From Candidatus Faecousia faecavium (GTDB lineage Bacteria > Bacillota > Clostridia > Oscillospirales > Oscillospiraceae): a DNA stretch of 61,173 nucleotides. This document shows, piece after piece, positions 45,576 through 53,793 of this stretch; the stretch's first letter is position 1, and each line of letters opens with the position of its first letter. The stretch covers positions 1 through 61,173 of the forward strand of contig DVGO01000006.1 of NCBI GenBank assembly GCA_018712645.1. Direction: 5' to 3'. Made by a program: the position numbers and the translations under genes. The notes beneath the pieces are model-generated. The model ran no database searches. It was not told where the DNA came from and saw only the letters and a program-made list of their open reading frames with translations.

Positions 45576-45612
45576 AAAAAAATCCCCAAAGCCAAATACT
45601 CCGGCTTTGGGG
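45576..45612 (-). terminator. Terminator of the M15 peptidase gene
   Basis: CCCCAAAGCC (45584-45593) pairs with GGCTTTGGGG (45603-45612); seven T follow on the minus strand after one A. Confidence 0.85.
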
Positions 45613-45623
45613 AAACGGTATGG

Positions 45624-46199
45624 TCACCGCAATTCTATATGGACATAATTTTCGTCGATGGCATAGGCGTAGGAAATCTGGGACAGCTGCCGGACGTACG
45701 ATAGAACAGTTTGGGCTTTCACACCAGCCGGGGAAAAATCCATGGCCTTGCCGCTTAAGTGCTTGCTGTTGATCACGCCGCCTACATCGGCATTGTGCCT
45801 GGGGCAGCGTACCCCGCTGGATACGGCAACCGGGACGCCGAAATGCTCCCGGATCTGCTCCCCCGCCAGTACCAGCGCTTCCTTTGGCTCCGCAGGAAAG
45901 CCCCGGCAGTAACGCCCACCGCACTGGCAGCGAAATTCCTCCCGCCGGAAGTAGCGAATCCGATTCCAAAAGGTGCTGTCCTCGCTATCTTCTCCCGGCT
46001 GCTGGGTCATTCCCTCCCAGACTGCTTTTCGCAACGCCTGCTGGGTTTTCTCCCCGGCAATGCCGTCCACATCCAGACCGCCAAAGGCCTTCTGGAAGGC
46101 CCGAATGGCCGCCGCTGTCTGGGCGCCGGCAATACCGTCCGCCTGGCCGGTGTAATACCCCAGATACCCCAGCAAATGCTGGATTTGCTTCACCGTCAC
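45624..46199 (-). CDS. Peptidoglycan-binding M15-type peptidase
   Basis: A 191-residue protein. An N-terminal peptidoglycan-binding domain (residues 1 to about 57; QIQHLLGYLGYY, IAGEKTQQAL) is joined to a zinc D,D-carboxypeptidase-like domain of the M15 type, with SGVRCPRHN, the HLSGKAMDF histidine/aspartate and the C-terminal YVHIEL histidine. It would trim wall peptides. The start is a GTG 8 nt after AAGGGGGG and overlaps the stop of a 17-codon upstream frame. No signal peptide is visible, which is odd for a wall enzyme unless it acts in the mother cell or during lysis. Confidence 0.82.
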   Translation of the reverse strand: MTVKQIQHLLGYLGYYTGQADGIAGAQTAAAIRAFQKAFGGLDVDGIAGEKTQQALRKAVWEGMTQQPGEDSEDSTFWNRIRYFRREEFRCQCGGRYCRGFPAEPKEALVLAGEQIREHFGVPVAVSSGVRCPRHNADVGGVINSKHLSGKAMDFSPAGVKAQTVLSYVRQLSQISYAYAIDENYVHIELR

Positions 46200-46249
46200 C
46201 GGCCTTCCCCCCTTATGGTTTGTGCTTTTGCCGAAACTGTTTGCTTCAT
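46196..46249 (-). CDS. Possible 17-residue leader peptide
   Basis: A short frame (MKQTVSAKAQTIRGEGR) with a strong ribosome site, AAAGGAG, 7 nt before its ATG. Its TGA overlaps the GTG start of the peptidase gene (GTGA), suggesting translational coupling. It has no homologue I recognise and could be fortuitous. Confidence 0.35.
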   Translation of the reverse strand: MKQTVSAKAQTIRGEGR

Positions 46250-46363
46250 TCCAATTCTCCTTTCCAGTTTGGTACTTTCCCCGAGGAAAATACCTTCACA
46301 AAAGGTGATAAAACAGCCCCTTGTTGCACACAGCCGTGCAGTTTTCCATTGCTTTCCCCAAGC

Positions 46364-46720
46364 TCACCGCTCCATCTCCGCCCGAAGCTTTTCCAGCGCC
46401 CGCTTCTCAATCCGGGATACATAACTTCTGCTGATGCCGGTGATGTCCGCCACCTCCCGCTGGCGTTTGGCGCTCTGCCCGTTCAGCCCATAGCGCAGCA
46501 CAATCACCTGCCGTTCCTGCTCTGACAGACATCGGTTCATGGCCTGCCGCAGCTGCAGCACCATCTCCTGAGAACACACCTGCTCCAGCAGGTCGCAGTC
46601 CTCACTGACCACGTCCATCAGCTGCAGCGGCGCCCCATCGGTGCCGGTTTCAATGTAGTCGGACAAAGAAACATCCTGAGAAGACTTCCTCTGGGACCGA
46701 AAGTGCATCAGGATTTCATT
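46364..46720 (-). pseudogene. sigK: C-terminal half of sigma-K (SpoIIIC-like), interrupted gene
   Basis: Only the last 118 codons of a sporulation sigma factor are here, from the NEILMHFR motif of region 2 through region 4 with LRYGLNGQ and the HTH/recognition block ADITGISRSYVSRIEKRAL. VSLSDYI and SRSYVSRIEKRAL resemble sigma-K more than sigma-E. There is no start codon of its own. The reading frame is cut exactly at the AAT-GA of Asn-Glu (46720-46716), the conserved position where B. subtilis sigK is split by the skin element. A serine recombinase gene ends 11 bp away. It is likely functional only after DNA excision in the mother cell, so it is not a plain decayed gene. Confidence 0.85.
46716..46720 (-). 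other. Putative recombination core AATGA in sigK
   Basis: The minus strand reads AATGA at the sigma-K break, equal to the 5-bp crossover core reported for the B. subtilis skin element. One junction is visible; its partner is not in the window. Confidence 0.6.
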
Positions 46721-46730
46721 CGCTACCCTC

Positions 46731-48542
46731 TCACCAGGGAATTTTACCACATGCACCGGGCAGCATCTCTGACTGCTGGCCGCTTTCCCCCGCAAAGTCC
46801 CCATAATCCACATCCGCAGCGTTTTTCTGAGCCCCTTCCTCTCCCGCTTCTTCACCCCCGTGGGGCAGAATCTCGTCCCGATTCAGGAAGTTGACCTCCC
46901 CTTCAACCGCACCGAACAGCATCACATGGGCATTGGTGCCGTCCCAAATCACCTTGCGAACCACAGCCCGGACAGCCTGGCGTTTTTCCTCTACAGATAT
47001 ACCGTCAATACTGGTGCGAAACATCACCAGCATCTGCCGGAGAATATCAAACTTCTCATCATTTAAATTCTGGGAGGAAATCCGCCCTTCCAATTCCTGG
47101 ATTCGGTTCTCCACCTCCCGATTGATCCCGGTCAGATCTTCAATGCGTTTCAGAATGCGGGGTCGGGCAATGGAGTCTGCAGCCAGGCTCAGGGCATCCA
47201 TCAGGCCGTTGATATTTTTCTCATTCTCTGCGTAGATCGCCTGAAGCTGGGACACCTGGGCTTCATACTGCTCCGGATTTCCGGTGAAAAAGCAGCGGCT
47301 TCTGTCCATCTGCTTCAGGAAAGTGCTTTCCTGCTCTGTCAGGGATTTGATTTGCTCAATAATTGCCCCATCCAGGTTGTTGCCATTGGCATTGCGGCAA
47401 TTACACCGCTGGCGCTTGCTGCGCTCTTTCATCTTGCACACATAGGTGTAGCTAGGATCTCCATCAGCGCTCTGACGCTTAGACAGCTTGGGATACATCC
47501 GCTCTCCGCAGGTACAGAACAGCAATCCCGTAAGCAGTGCTTCGTTGTTCCGGGGTTTGCGATAGGCTTTTGATTTGTTCCTTTCCAGGGATTCCTGAAC
47601 TTTGATCCACTGCTTGGAAGGGATTTGGCCAGGGTGTTTGCCGATGGCAATGATCCAATCGCTGACCGGCAGCAGCCCAGAGGAGTTCCCATCCTGATTG
47701 GTTCGGTTGTAGGCCATAATGCCGCAGCTTCCGTCAAATGCCTCCCTGGGAAAGCAAACATCCGCATTCCGCTGCACAAAGTAGTCATAGGCCGCCTCAT
47801 CCGCCACCATATACACCGGGTTTTGCAGAATCCCCTTGATGGCAAACCGGGTAAACTCCTTACCCAGCTTGGTTTTCACATGACGGCGGAGCAGCTGCGC
47901 TTCTACGGCAGTCAGGGAGTCGGTTTCCTCATACAAATCAAAAATCATCTTTGGTATCTGAATTTCTTCAGGGATGGGAGTGAGCTTGAAGGACTTGCGC
48001 GTCTTGCCGTCCACCGTTACCTTGCTGACAGGCTCCGATTGGAATCCTGTAGGCGCATTCCCCCCAAGCCAGCGGCCTGTTTTCGCCAGTTCGTGCATAT
48101 TATCCCGGATACGCTCTGCAATGGTTTCCCGCTCCAGCTGAGAGAACACGGAAATAATAAACATCATGGCCCGACCCATGGGGGTGCTTGTGTCAAACTG
48201 CTCCCGGATGGAGACAAAAGATACATCCAGCTTGTTCAGCTCATCAATCAGCCCCGTAAAGTCACTGATATTGCGGCTGATTCTGTCCAGACGATAGACA
48301 ATAATTGCTTTGAATTCCCGCTTGCGGACACGCTCCATCATGCTCTGAAAATCCGGCCGCTTCAGATTTCCGCCGGAAAACCCTTCATCCTCAAAGACCA
48401 CGCAGCGTGCAACATACTCTTGCCCAAACACGCTGCGGACATAGTCTTTGCACAGTTCAATCTGGTTACCGATGCTTTCACCCTTGCCGGTAAACTTGGA
48501 CTTCCGGGAGTAGATGGCAATTTTCACCGCATTCTTTCCCAT
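46731..48542 (-). CDS. Large serine recombinase (SpoIVCA-like position)
   Basis: A 603-residue site-specific recombinase. The resolvase domain has the catalytic serine at residue 15 (YSRKS), DEGFSG and VYRLDRISR, with the QLERETIAERI helix. A recombinase domain follows, then a cysteine zinc ribbon (CTCGERMYP, CKMKERSKRQRCNC) and a coiled coil. The ATG at 48542 follows AGAGGAGGGGAACAGC. It ends 11 bp before the sigma-K break and on the same strand, the arrangement expected for an excisionase-type recombinase of a skin-like element. It could also be a recombinase of another integrative element. Confidence 0.88.
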   Translation of the reverse strand: MGKNAVKIAIYSRKSKFTGKGESIGNQIELCKDYVRSVFGQEYVARCVVFEDEGFSGGNLKRPDFQSMMERVRKREFKAIIVYRLDRISRNISDFTGLIDELNKLDVSFVSIREQFDTSTPMGRAMMFIISVFSQLERETIAERIRDNMHELAKTGRWLGGNAPTGFQSEPVSKVTVDGKTRKSFKLTPIPEEIQIPKMIFDLYEETDSLTAVEAQLLRRHVKTKLGKEFTRFAIKGILQNPVYMVADEAAYDYFVQRNADVCFPREAFDGSCGIMAYNRTNQDGNSSGLLPVSDWIIAIGKHPGQIPSKQWIKVQESLERNKSKAYRKPRNNEALLTGLLFCTCGERMYPKLSKRQSADGDPSYTYVCKMKERSKRQRCNCRNANGNNLDGAIIEQIKSLTEQESTFLKQMDRSRCFFTGNPEQYEAQVSQLQAIYAENEKNINGLMDALSLAADSIARPRILKRIEDLTGINREVENRIQELEGRISSQNLNDEKFDILRQMLVMFRTSIDGISVEEKRQAVRAVVRKVIWDGTNAHVMLFGAVEGEVNFLNRDEILPHGGEEAGEEGAQKNAADVDYGDFAGESGQQSEMLPGACGKIPW

Positions 48543-48881
48543 GCTGTTCCCCTCCTCTTTCATATGGTATTTTGTTTCCCGTTCCGTAATACAGTGCAGC
48601 CTTCGTTTAAACAGGCGCAGTGAAAATACAGGGAGACTTATATGAGTACCGGGCTGAATACGCCAGCAAAGCGAGTCCGGCTTTGGGTGCAGGAAATCCC
48701 ACAATTGCCTTTTCTGAACTGATATACGCCAACGGGTTCCCAGGCCTATCCATGGGAAATTCTGTTCTTGGCCTGATATTCCCAAGCTGTGAAGGCAATT
48801 TGCCGGCTTGCGAAGCGCAGGAAAAGTTGTTTCTTTGCAAAGATGCACAATTTATGAAAGTACATTTTGTTTGTTTATATA

Positions 48882-48898
48882 GAAAGAAATTTCATTTC
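48882..48898 (+). promoter_or_regulatory. Possible RpiR operator upstream of the aldolase operon
   Basis: A GAAA...GAAATTTC...TTTC sequence with a perfect GAAATTTC core (48886-48893) lies 16 bp before the -35 box. RpiR-family regulators use dyads of this general kind, and an rpiR gene is at the end of the operon. This is a guess from position. Confidence 0.35.
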
Positions 48899-48908
48899 AT
48901 CAAAACAG

Positions 48909-48937
48909 TTGACATTTTCATTTCACACCACTACAAT
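48909..48937 (+). promoter_or_regulatory. Promoter of the aldolase-transporter operon
   Basis: TTGACA (48909-48914), 17 nt, TACAAT (48932-48937), a near-consensus vegetative promoter. Confidence 0.85.
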
Positions 48938-48971
48938 GGTCTTACAACATAAAACCAGGAGGCATTCTGAT

Positions 48972-49838
48972 ATGTTAGTGAACATGAAAACCATTTTGGA
49001 TGTAGCCAAGGCAAATAACTTCGCGGTTCCCGCCTTTAATACATCCAGCAACATGATTCTGACAGGCGTCATAAAGGAATCCATTGCACAGAACGCGCCG
49101 GTGATCATCGCCATTCATCCGGATGAACTGTCTTTTGTACAGGATTCCTTTGTGAAGGCGGTTATCGACGAGGCAAATCATGCGCCCATTCCCGTTTGCA
49201 TCCATCTGGATCACGGCGGAAGCTTTGAGGACTGTGTCAAAGCCATCAGCCTGGGCTTCACCTCCGTTATGATTGATGGATCCCTGCTGCCCTTCGGTGA
49301 AAATGTTGCAGTTTGCAAGAAAGTTTGTGAAGTTGCCCACGCCGCTGCGAATTATGTCTCTGTGGAGGGTGAGCTGGGTACCATCGGCAACACCGACTCC
49401 ATTGAAACCGGAAACAATGTCATCAAGTACACCGTTCCTGAGGACGCCAAGACCTTTGTGGAGGAAACCGGTATTGATGCCTTGGCAGTAGCCATTGGCA
49501 CCAGCCATGGTCTGTACCCTGCGGGTTTTGTTGCCAAGCTGCGTATCGATATCCTGGATGCCATCAAGAACATGGTAGATGTCCCCCTGGTTCTGCATGG
49601 CGGCTCATCCAATCCGGATAGCGAGATTGCTGCAGCAGTGGAGCATGGCATCAACAAGGTTAATATTTCCAGCGACATCAAAGCCCCCTTCTATAAGAAG
49701 TGCCGGGAAGTCCTGCAGAACCAGAGCCTGCGGGAACCCAACGCAATCTATCCTTCCTGCATTGAGGTTCTGCGGGAGGTCGTTGCACAGAAAATCCATC
49801 TGTTCAACGCCGACGGCAAGGCAGACCTGTACCGTTAA
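48972..49838 (+). CDS. Class II ketose-bisphosphate aldolase (copy 1)
   Basis: A 288-residue zinc aldolase of the FbaA/GatY/KbaY family that splits a ketose-1,6-bisphosphate into two trioses. Zinc and substrate motifs are intact: CIHLDHGGS (first histidine), VEGELGTIG, the GTSHGLYP histidine and LHGGSSNP. The ATG at 48972 is preceded by AGGAGG; an open extension to 48867 crosses the promoter and is not used. First gene of a co-directional set with a second aldolase and an ABC importer. Fructose- or tagatose-bisphosphate are possible substrates. Confidence 0.9.
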   Translation: MLVNMKTILDVAKANNFAVPAFNTSSNMILTGVIKESIAQNAPVIIAIHPDELSFVQDSFVKAVIDEANHAPIPVCIHLDHGGSFEDCVKAISLGFTSVMIDGSLLPFGENVAVCKKVCEVAHAAANYVSVEGELGTIGNTDSIETGNNVIKYTVPEDAKTFVEETGIDALAVAIGTSHGLYPAGFVAKLRIDILDAIKNMVDVPLVLHGGSSNPDSEIAAAVEHGINKVNISSDIKAPFYKKCREVLQNQSLREPNAIYPSCIEVLREVVAQKIHLFNADGKADLYR

Positions 49839-49853
49839 TCGGGAGGAGCTGCC

Positions 49854-50708
49854 ATGTATGAGCAGGTACCCAATATCCTGAAGCTGGCACAGCAGAGCAA
49901 TACTTCTGTGATTGCCTTTATCTGCATGGACTATGTTATGGCCCGTTCTGTGATCTATGCTGCTGAGGCTGTGAATACGCCGGCGCTGGTTATGCTCTTT
50001 CCGGAGCATGTGACCGTTCAGAAAACCACTGGTCTTCGGGGTTACGCAGAAATGGTTAAGGAACTGGCCGAACAGGTCAAGGTCCCCATTGGCCTGCATC
50101 TGGATCACAACAATTCCCTGGCCGCCATCACCGGGGCCATGGATGCTGGATTTCAGTCCGTTATGATGGATGGCTCCGCCAACACGCTGGAAGAAAACAT
50201 CCGGCTCACCCGGCAGGTTGTTCAGGCCGCCCACGCCAGGGGCGTTATGGTGGAAGGGGAAATCGGCCATGTGGGTGCAGCTTCACAGGCAGACAACCGC
50301 AAAGAGGATCTGTTCACGAAGCCTGATGCGGCAACGCTTTTCTGCAGGGAAACCGGTGTAGATGCCTTGGCGGTATCCATCGGGAACGCCCACGGGGAAT
50401 ACAAGCAGACACCCCACCTGGATTTCAAGCGCCTGGCCCAGATCCGCGATATCACGTCCATACCTCTGGTACTCCATGGCGGCAGCGGTATTCCGGACGA
50501 TCAGCTGCTGAAGGCTTTCTCTATGGGCATCCGCAAATTCAATCTCGGTACGGACTACCTGCGAAACTATTTTCAGGCGGTCAAAGAATTCACACTGGAA
50601 TATGACCCGGTTTCCGATCCTGTCAAGGTAATTCAGATGCCGGAATATGTACAGTCCAGGCTTCAACCCTATGTGGAAAATCGGCTGAAGACCTTATGCA
50701 GATTCTAA
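49854..50708 (+). CDS. Class II ketose-bisphosphate aldolase (copy 2)
   Basis: A 284-residue paralogue of the preceding enzyme, diverged to roughly a third identity by eye. It keeps HLDHNNS, VEGEIGHVG, GNAHGEY and LHGGSGIP, so it should still bind zinc and phosphate. GGGAGGAGC lies before the ATG, 15 bp after copy 1. Two neighbouring aldolases suggest two substrates or stereoisomers, or a hetero-oligomer. Confidence 0.9.
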   Translation: MYEQVPNILKLAQQSNTSVIAFICMDYVMARSVIYAAEAVNTPALVMLFPEHVTVQKTTGLRGYAEMVKELAEQVKVPIGLHLDHNNSLAAITGAMDAGFQSVMMDGSANTLEENIRLTRQVVQAAHARGVMVEGEIGHVGAASQADNRKEDLFTKPDAATLFCRETGVDALAVSIGNAHGEYKQTPHLDFKRLAQIRDITSIPLVLHGGSGIPDDQLLKAFSMGIRKFNLGTDYLRNYFQAVKEFTLEYDPVSDPVKVIQMPEYVQSRLQPYVENRLKTLCRF

Positions 50709-50759
50709 AACCCGTCAACATCCGACACGGGTCGGAAAAAATAAAATGGAGGATTGAAC

Positions 50760-51917
50760 ATGAAAAAGCTGAGAACCCTGTCCCTGATTTTGGCAGTTGT
50801 TATGCTGCTGGGCATGCTTTCCGCCTGCTCCGGAAAACAGCCCGATCCCACTGTTGCCGCCGAAACCGTTGCCGAGACGGAAGCGGCTGCGGAAATGTCC
50901 TATGACGAGCTGGTTGAGCTGGCAAAGAAGGATGGGAAACTGGTATTCTACGGTGCCAATTCTTATCTGCAGGATGCTGCAACCAATTTCTCCGATGAAT
51001 TTGGTATTGAGGTTGAGTTCACTCAGCTGGGCGAAACCGAGATGATCGAAAAGATTTCCGCTGAGTGCAAAACCGGCGCTCCCACCGCAGATCTGGTCTG
51101 CGCCCAGGATACCTACCGCGTCAACTCTGATCTGATCAGCACCGGCTATGCCATGAATTGGAACAACTCCCGCATTACCGCCATTACTGGTGAAGAAGAT
51201 TGCACCGCCGTTATCTGGCAGTACGATACCAAAATGTTCATGTACAACCCCACTCTGGTGGGAGAAGATTGGGCCTACAACCTGTGGCGCATTACCGACC
51301 CCGAGTACTATGGACTGTTTACCTTCAAGGCTCCCACTTCCGAGGGCGTCAATCTGGATATGCTGACCATGCTGACCTCTGATGTCTATGCCCAGAAACT
51401 GGCCGAGGCTTACAAGGAATACTATGGTAAAGAAATCACCCTGACCACCGACAATGCCGGTTGGGAATTTGTCAAGATGATGTATGAAAACGGTGTTCTG
51501 CTGACGTCTTCTGACAGCACCTGTGCCACCACCATCGGAGATGTGAACCTCGACAAGACCTGGATGGGCTACTTCAGCACGCAGCGCTACAGCACCCAGG
51601 AGTCCAAGGGTATCAAGCTGGCCTATGACTACAACAATGCTACCCCCTTTGCCGGCTACACCTATCCTGTGTACGCCATCGTACTGAACGGCTGCCAGCA
51701 TGAGTATGCCGCAAAGCTCTTTGCAGAGTGGCTGCTCAGTGAAAACGGCTACAAAGCTTTCGAGACCTACTTCGGCGGCTTCTCTGCCAACCCGGACAAT
51801 GGCTATGCAACTCCCTATAGCTTTGATGATGTGAAGCCCTACCTGATCCAGGACGATGCGGACTACCTGATGGATGCCCGTGTTGAGATGGAAGACTTCC
51901 TGGACGCACTGCAGTAA
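50760..51917 (+). CDS. ABC transporter substrate-binding lipoprotein
   Basis: A 385-residue extracytoplasmic binding protein. The signal ends with the lipobox LSAC (cysteine 23), followed by a flexible Ala/Glu stretch and a periplasmic-binding fold that begins YDELVELAKKDGKLVFYGAN, the pattern of the ferric-binding/AfuA class. That class includes iron proteins and hexose-phosphate binders. No iron-specific genes are near, while aldolases and a sugar-phosphate-type regulator are, so a phosphorylated sugar is the better guess. ATG has GGAGG 7 nt upstream. Confidence 0.85.
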   Translation: MKKLRTLSLILAVVMLLGMLSACSGKQPDPTVAAETVAETEAAAEMSYDELVELAKKDGKLVFYGANSYLQDAATNFSDEFGIEVEFTQLGETEMIEKISAECKTGAPTADLVCAQDTYRVNSDLISTGYAMNWNNSRITAITGEEDCTAVIWQYDTKMFMYNPTLVGEDWAYNLWRITDPEYYGLFTFKAPTSEGVNLDMLTMLTSDVYAQKLAEAYKEYYGKEITLTTDNAGWEFVKMMYENGVLLTSSDSTCATTIGDVNLDKTWMGYFSTQRYSTQESKGIKLAYDYNNATPFAGYTYPVYAIVLNGCQHEYAAKLFAEWLLSENGYKAFETYFGGFSANPDNGYATPYSFDDVKPYLIQDDADYLMDARVEMEDFLDALQ

Positions 51918-51950
51918 ACTCATATTCCGAATCCAATTCAAACTCCCGGC

Positions 51951-51981
51951 GTGATGGGTGTTGCATTGCAGCACCCATCAC
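51951..51981 (+). promoter_or_regulatory. Intercistronic hairpin between binding protein and permease genes
   Basis: Two 14-nt arms (51951-51964 and 51968-51981) pair with one G-U and a 3-nt loop. There is no T-run. It probably protects the 3' end of the binding-protein mRNA and lowers permease expression. Confidence 0.7.
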
Positions 51982-52006
51982 GGATATTACAGAGAGGTGA
52001 TATCTT

Positions 52007-53788
52007 TTGAAAGCAACGTTGCGAAGAATCGCAACCTTTTTGCGAAAGCCTCAGAATATTATTCTGATTCTTCTGGTTATTTCCCTGGCGTATCTTGTGG
52101 TTTGGCCCTTGGTAAACATTTTCCAGGATACGTTCCTGGTACATCCCTCAGAGGTCAGCCGGGTAAAGCAAGAGGCAGGTACCTTTACAACTTATCACTG
52201 GACGAAGGTTTTTGCTTCCAGTGACAGCTACAAAACCTTTGTACAACCGCTGATTAATTCCATTGTTTGTGCAACGCTGTCGTGCACCATTGCCATTCTG
52301 GTGGGCGGCCTGTTCGCCTACTTGGTGATCCGCACGGATATGCGGGGCAAAAAATTCTGCTCTTCCCTGTTCATGCTGCTCTACATTATGCCGGCTTGGA
52401 CCTTGGCCATTGCCTGGACCAACTTCTTCAAAAACCAGATGGTGGGCGGCGCCATGGGCCTGTTTGAGGCGGTAACTGGTCTTTCTACACCGAATTGGTT
52501 CGCCTATGGTCTGTTCCCGGTGGTGGTAGTCACCGGACTGCACTATTCCCCCTATGCCTATATCCTGATTGGCGGTATCCTGCGGAATATGGACTCCAAT
52601 CTGGAAGAAGCTGCCCAGATTTTGAAGGCTTCCAGAGGCCGGATCTTCTGCCGGGTTACCATTCCTCTGGTACGCCCGGCCATTATGTCCACAATTCTGC
52701 TGGTTTTCGCCTCGGGCCTGAGTGTATTCTCCACAGCGCAGTTTCTCGGCTTGCCTGTTGGCTTCAATACATTGGCCACCAAAATGTACAGCTACTTAAA
52801 CGGCACGAATCCTGGACGCGGGTATGTATATACCTTTGTCATGCTTTCGCTGAGCATGGTAGTTCTGTATATCAATCAGAAAATGCTGGGAACCCGAAAA
52901 TCCTATACCACCGTTTTCGGAAAGAGTTCGAATGTGTCTCTTACCCGGCTGCGGAAAGCACGTATGCCGATCAGCGTTCTGGTCATTGTATTTACGGTAT
53001 GCGTTACCATTCTTCCCTTTATCAGCTTCGCACTGGAGTCCCTGACCAAGGCAAAGGGCAACTACTCCCTGGATAATATGACGCTGCTGTATTGGATCGG
53101 TGAAAACGACGGCATCGGTCACGCCGGTGTTCTTCGGAATATGGATTTCTGGCGTTCCCTGAAAAATACCATTCTTCTGGCTGTCTGCTGCTCTCTGGGT
53201 GCCGGTACGCTGGGCTGCCTGGCAGGTTATGCGATGGCCCGGAAGTGGGGCACAAAGCTGGCCACTGTGGTCAACGGCCTGACTTTCATGCCCTACCTGA
53301 TTCCCAGCATCGCACTGTCTGCCGTATACCTTTCCATGTTCTCTGTCCAACGGGGCATTATCCCAGCGCTGTATGGCAGTTTCTTCCTGCTGGCACTGAT
53401 TGGCACCATCAAATATCTTCCCATGGCTTCCCGATCCGGACTGAATTCCATGTTCCAGATCAGCGCCACCATTGAGGAATCCGCGCAAATCATGGGTGTG
53501 CCCTGGTACAAGCGGATGCTGCGGGTGCTGGTGCCCATTCAAAAAACCAGTATTCTCTCCGGTTACCTGCTGCCGTTCATCAGCTGTATGCGAGAAATGG
53601 AGTTGTTTGTGATGCTTTATACTCCCAGCTCCATGCTGCTGACCACGCTGCTGTTCTTCTACAATCAGAAGGGATACGATCAGTTTGCCAATGCGATTAC
53701 CTTGATCATCGTCATTGTTATTGTGACCTTCAACGCACTCATCAATAAAATCACCGGTGCTTCCATCGATTCCGGTATTGGAGGGTAA
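52007..53788 (+). CDS. ABC transporter permease, two fused domains
   Basis: A 593-residue integral membrane protein with about 12 helices. It holds two EAA loops, EEAAQILKASRGRIFCRVTIP and a C-terminal EESAQIMGVPWYKRMLRVLVP (first part EESAQIMG), showing a fused pair of permease domains as in FbpB/AfuB. It forms the membrane channel for the neighbouring binding protein. The start is a TTG with GAGAGGTG 7 nt upstream, in keeping with lower expression than the binding protein. Confidence 0.88.
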   Translation: MKATLRRIATFLRKPQNIILILLVISLAYLVVWPLVNIFQDTFLVHPSEVSRVKQEAGTFTTYHWTKVFASSDSYKTFVQPLINSIVCATLSCTIAILVGGLFAYLVIRTDMRGKKFCSSLFMLLYIMPAWTLAIAWTNFFKNQMVGGAMGLFEAVTGLSTPNWFAYGLFPVVVVTGLHYSPYAYILIGGILRNMDSNLEEAAQILKASRGRIFCRVTIPLVRPAIMSTILLVFASGLSVFSTAQFLGLPVGFNTLATKMYSYLNGTNPGRGYVYTFVMLSLSMVVLYINQKMLGTRKSYTTVFGKSSNVSLTRLRKARMPISVLVIVFTVCVTILPFISFALESLTKAKGNYSLDNMTLLYWIGENDGIGHAGVLRNMDFWRSLKNTILLAVCCSLGAGTLGCLAGYAMARKWGTKLATVVNGLTFMPYLIPSIALSAVYLSMFSVQRGIIPALYGSFFLLALIGTIKYLPMASRSGLNSMFQISATIEESAQIMGVPWYKRMLRVLVPIQKTSILSGYLLPFISCMREMELFVMLYTPSSMLLTTLLFFYNQKGYDQFANAITLIIVIVIVTFNALINKITGASIDSGIGG

Positions 53789-53793
53789 AACAA

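Larger units (their letters stand above)
48543..48971. other. Intergenic region between the recombinase and the aldolase operon
   Basis: A 429-bp stretch between divergent genes. It contains the aldolase promoter and a GAAATTTC dyad near its right end. Short open frames exist on both strands (48620-48952 and 48607-48840) but show no family resemblance. I found no convincing sigma-E promoter for the recombinase by eye. Confidence 0.5.

Noticed and set aside
46721..46855. Upstream extension of the sigma-K fragment to an ATG at 46855
   Set aside because: These codons overlap the end of the recombinase gene in another frame and do not resemble sigma factors.
48543..48700. Possible sigma-E promoter for the recombinase (CATATAAG-like sequence)
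   Set aside because: The -10-like element has no -35 at proper spacing; a profile search would be needed before calling it.
48620..48952. A 110-codon + strand frame ahead of the aldolase gene
   Set aside because: It runs through the aldolase promoter, lacks a ribosome site and has no family resemblance.
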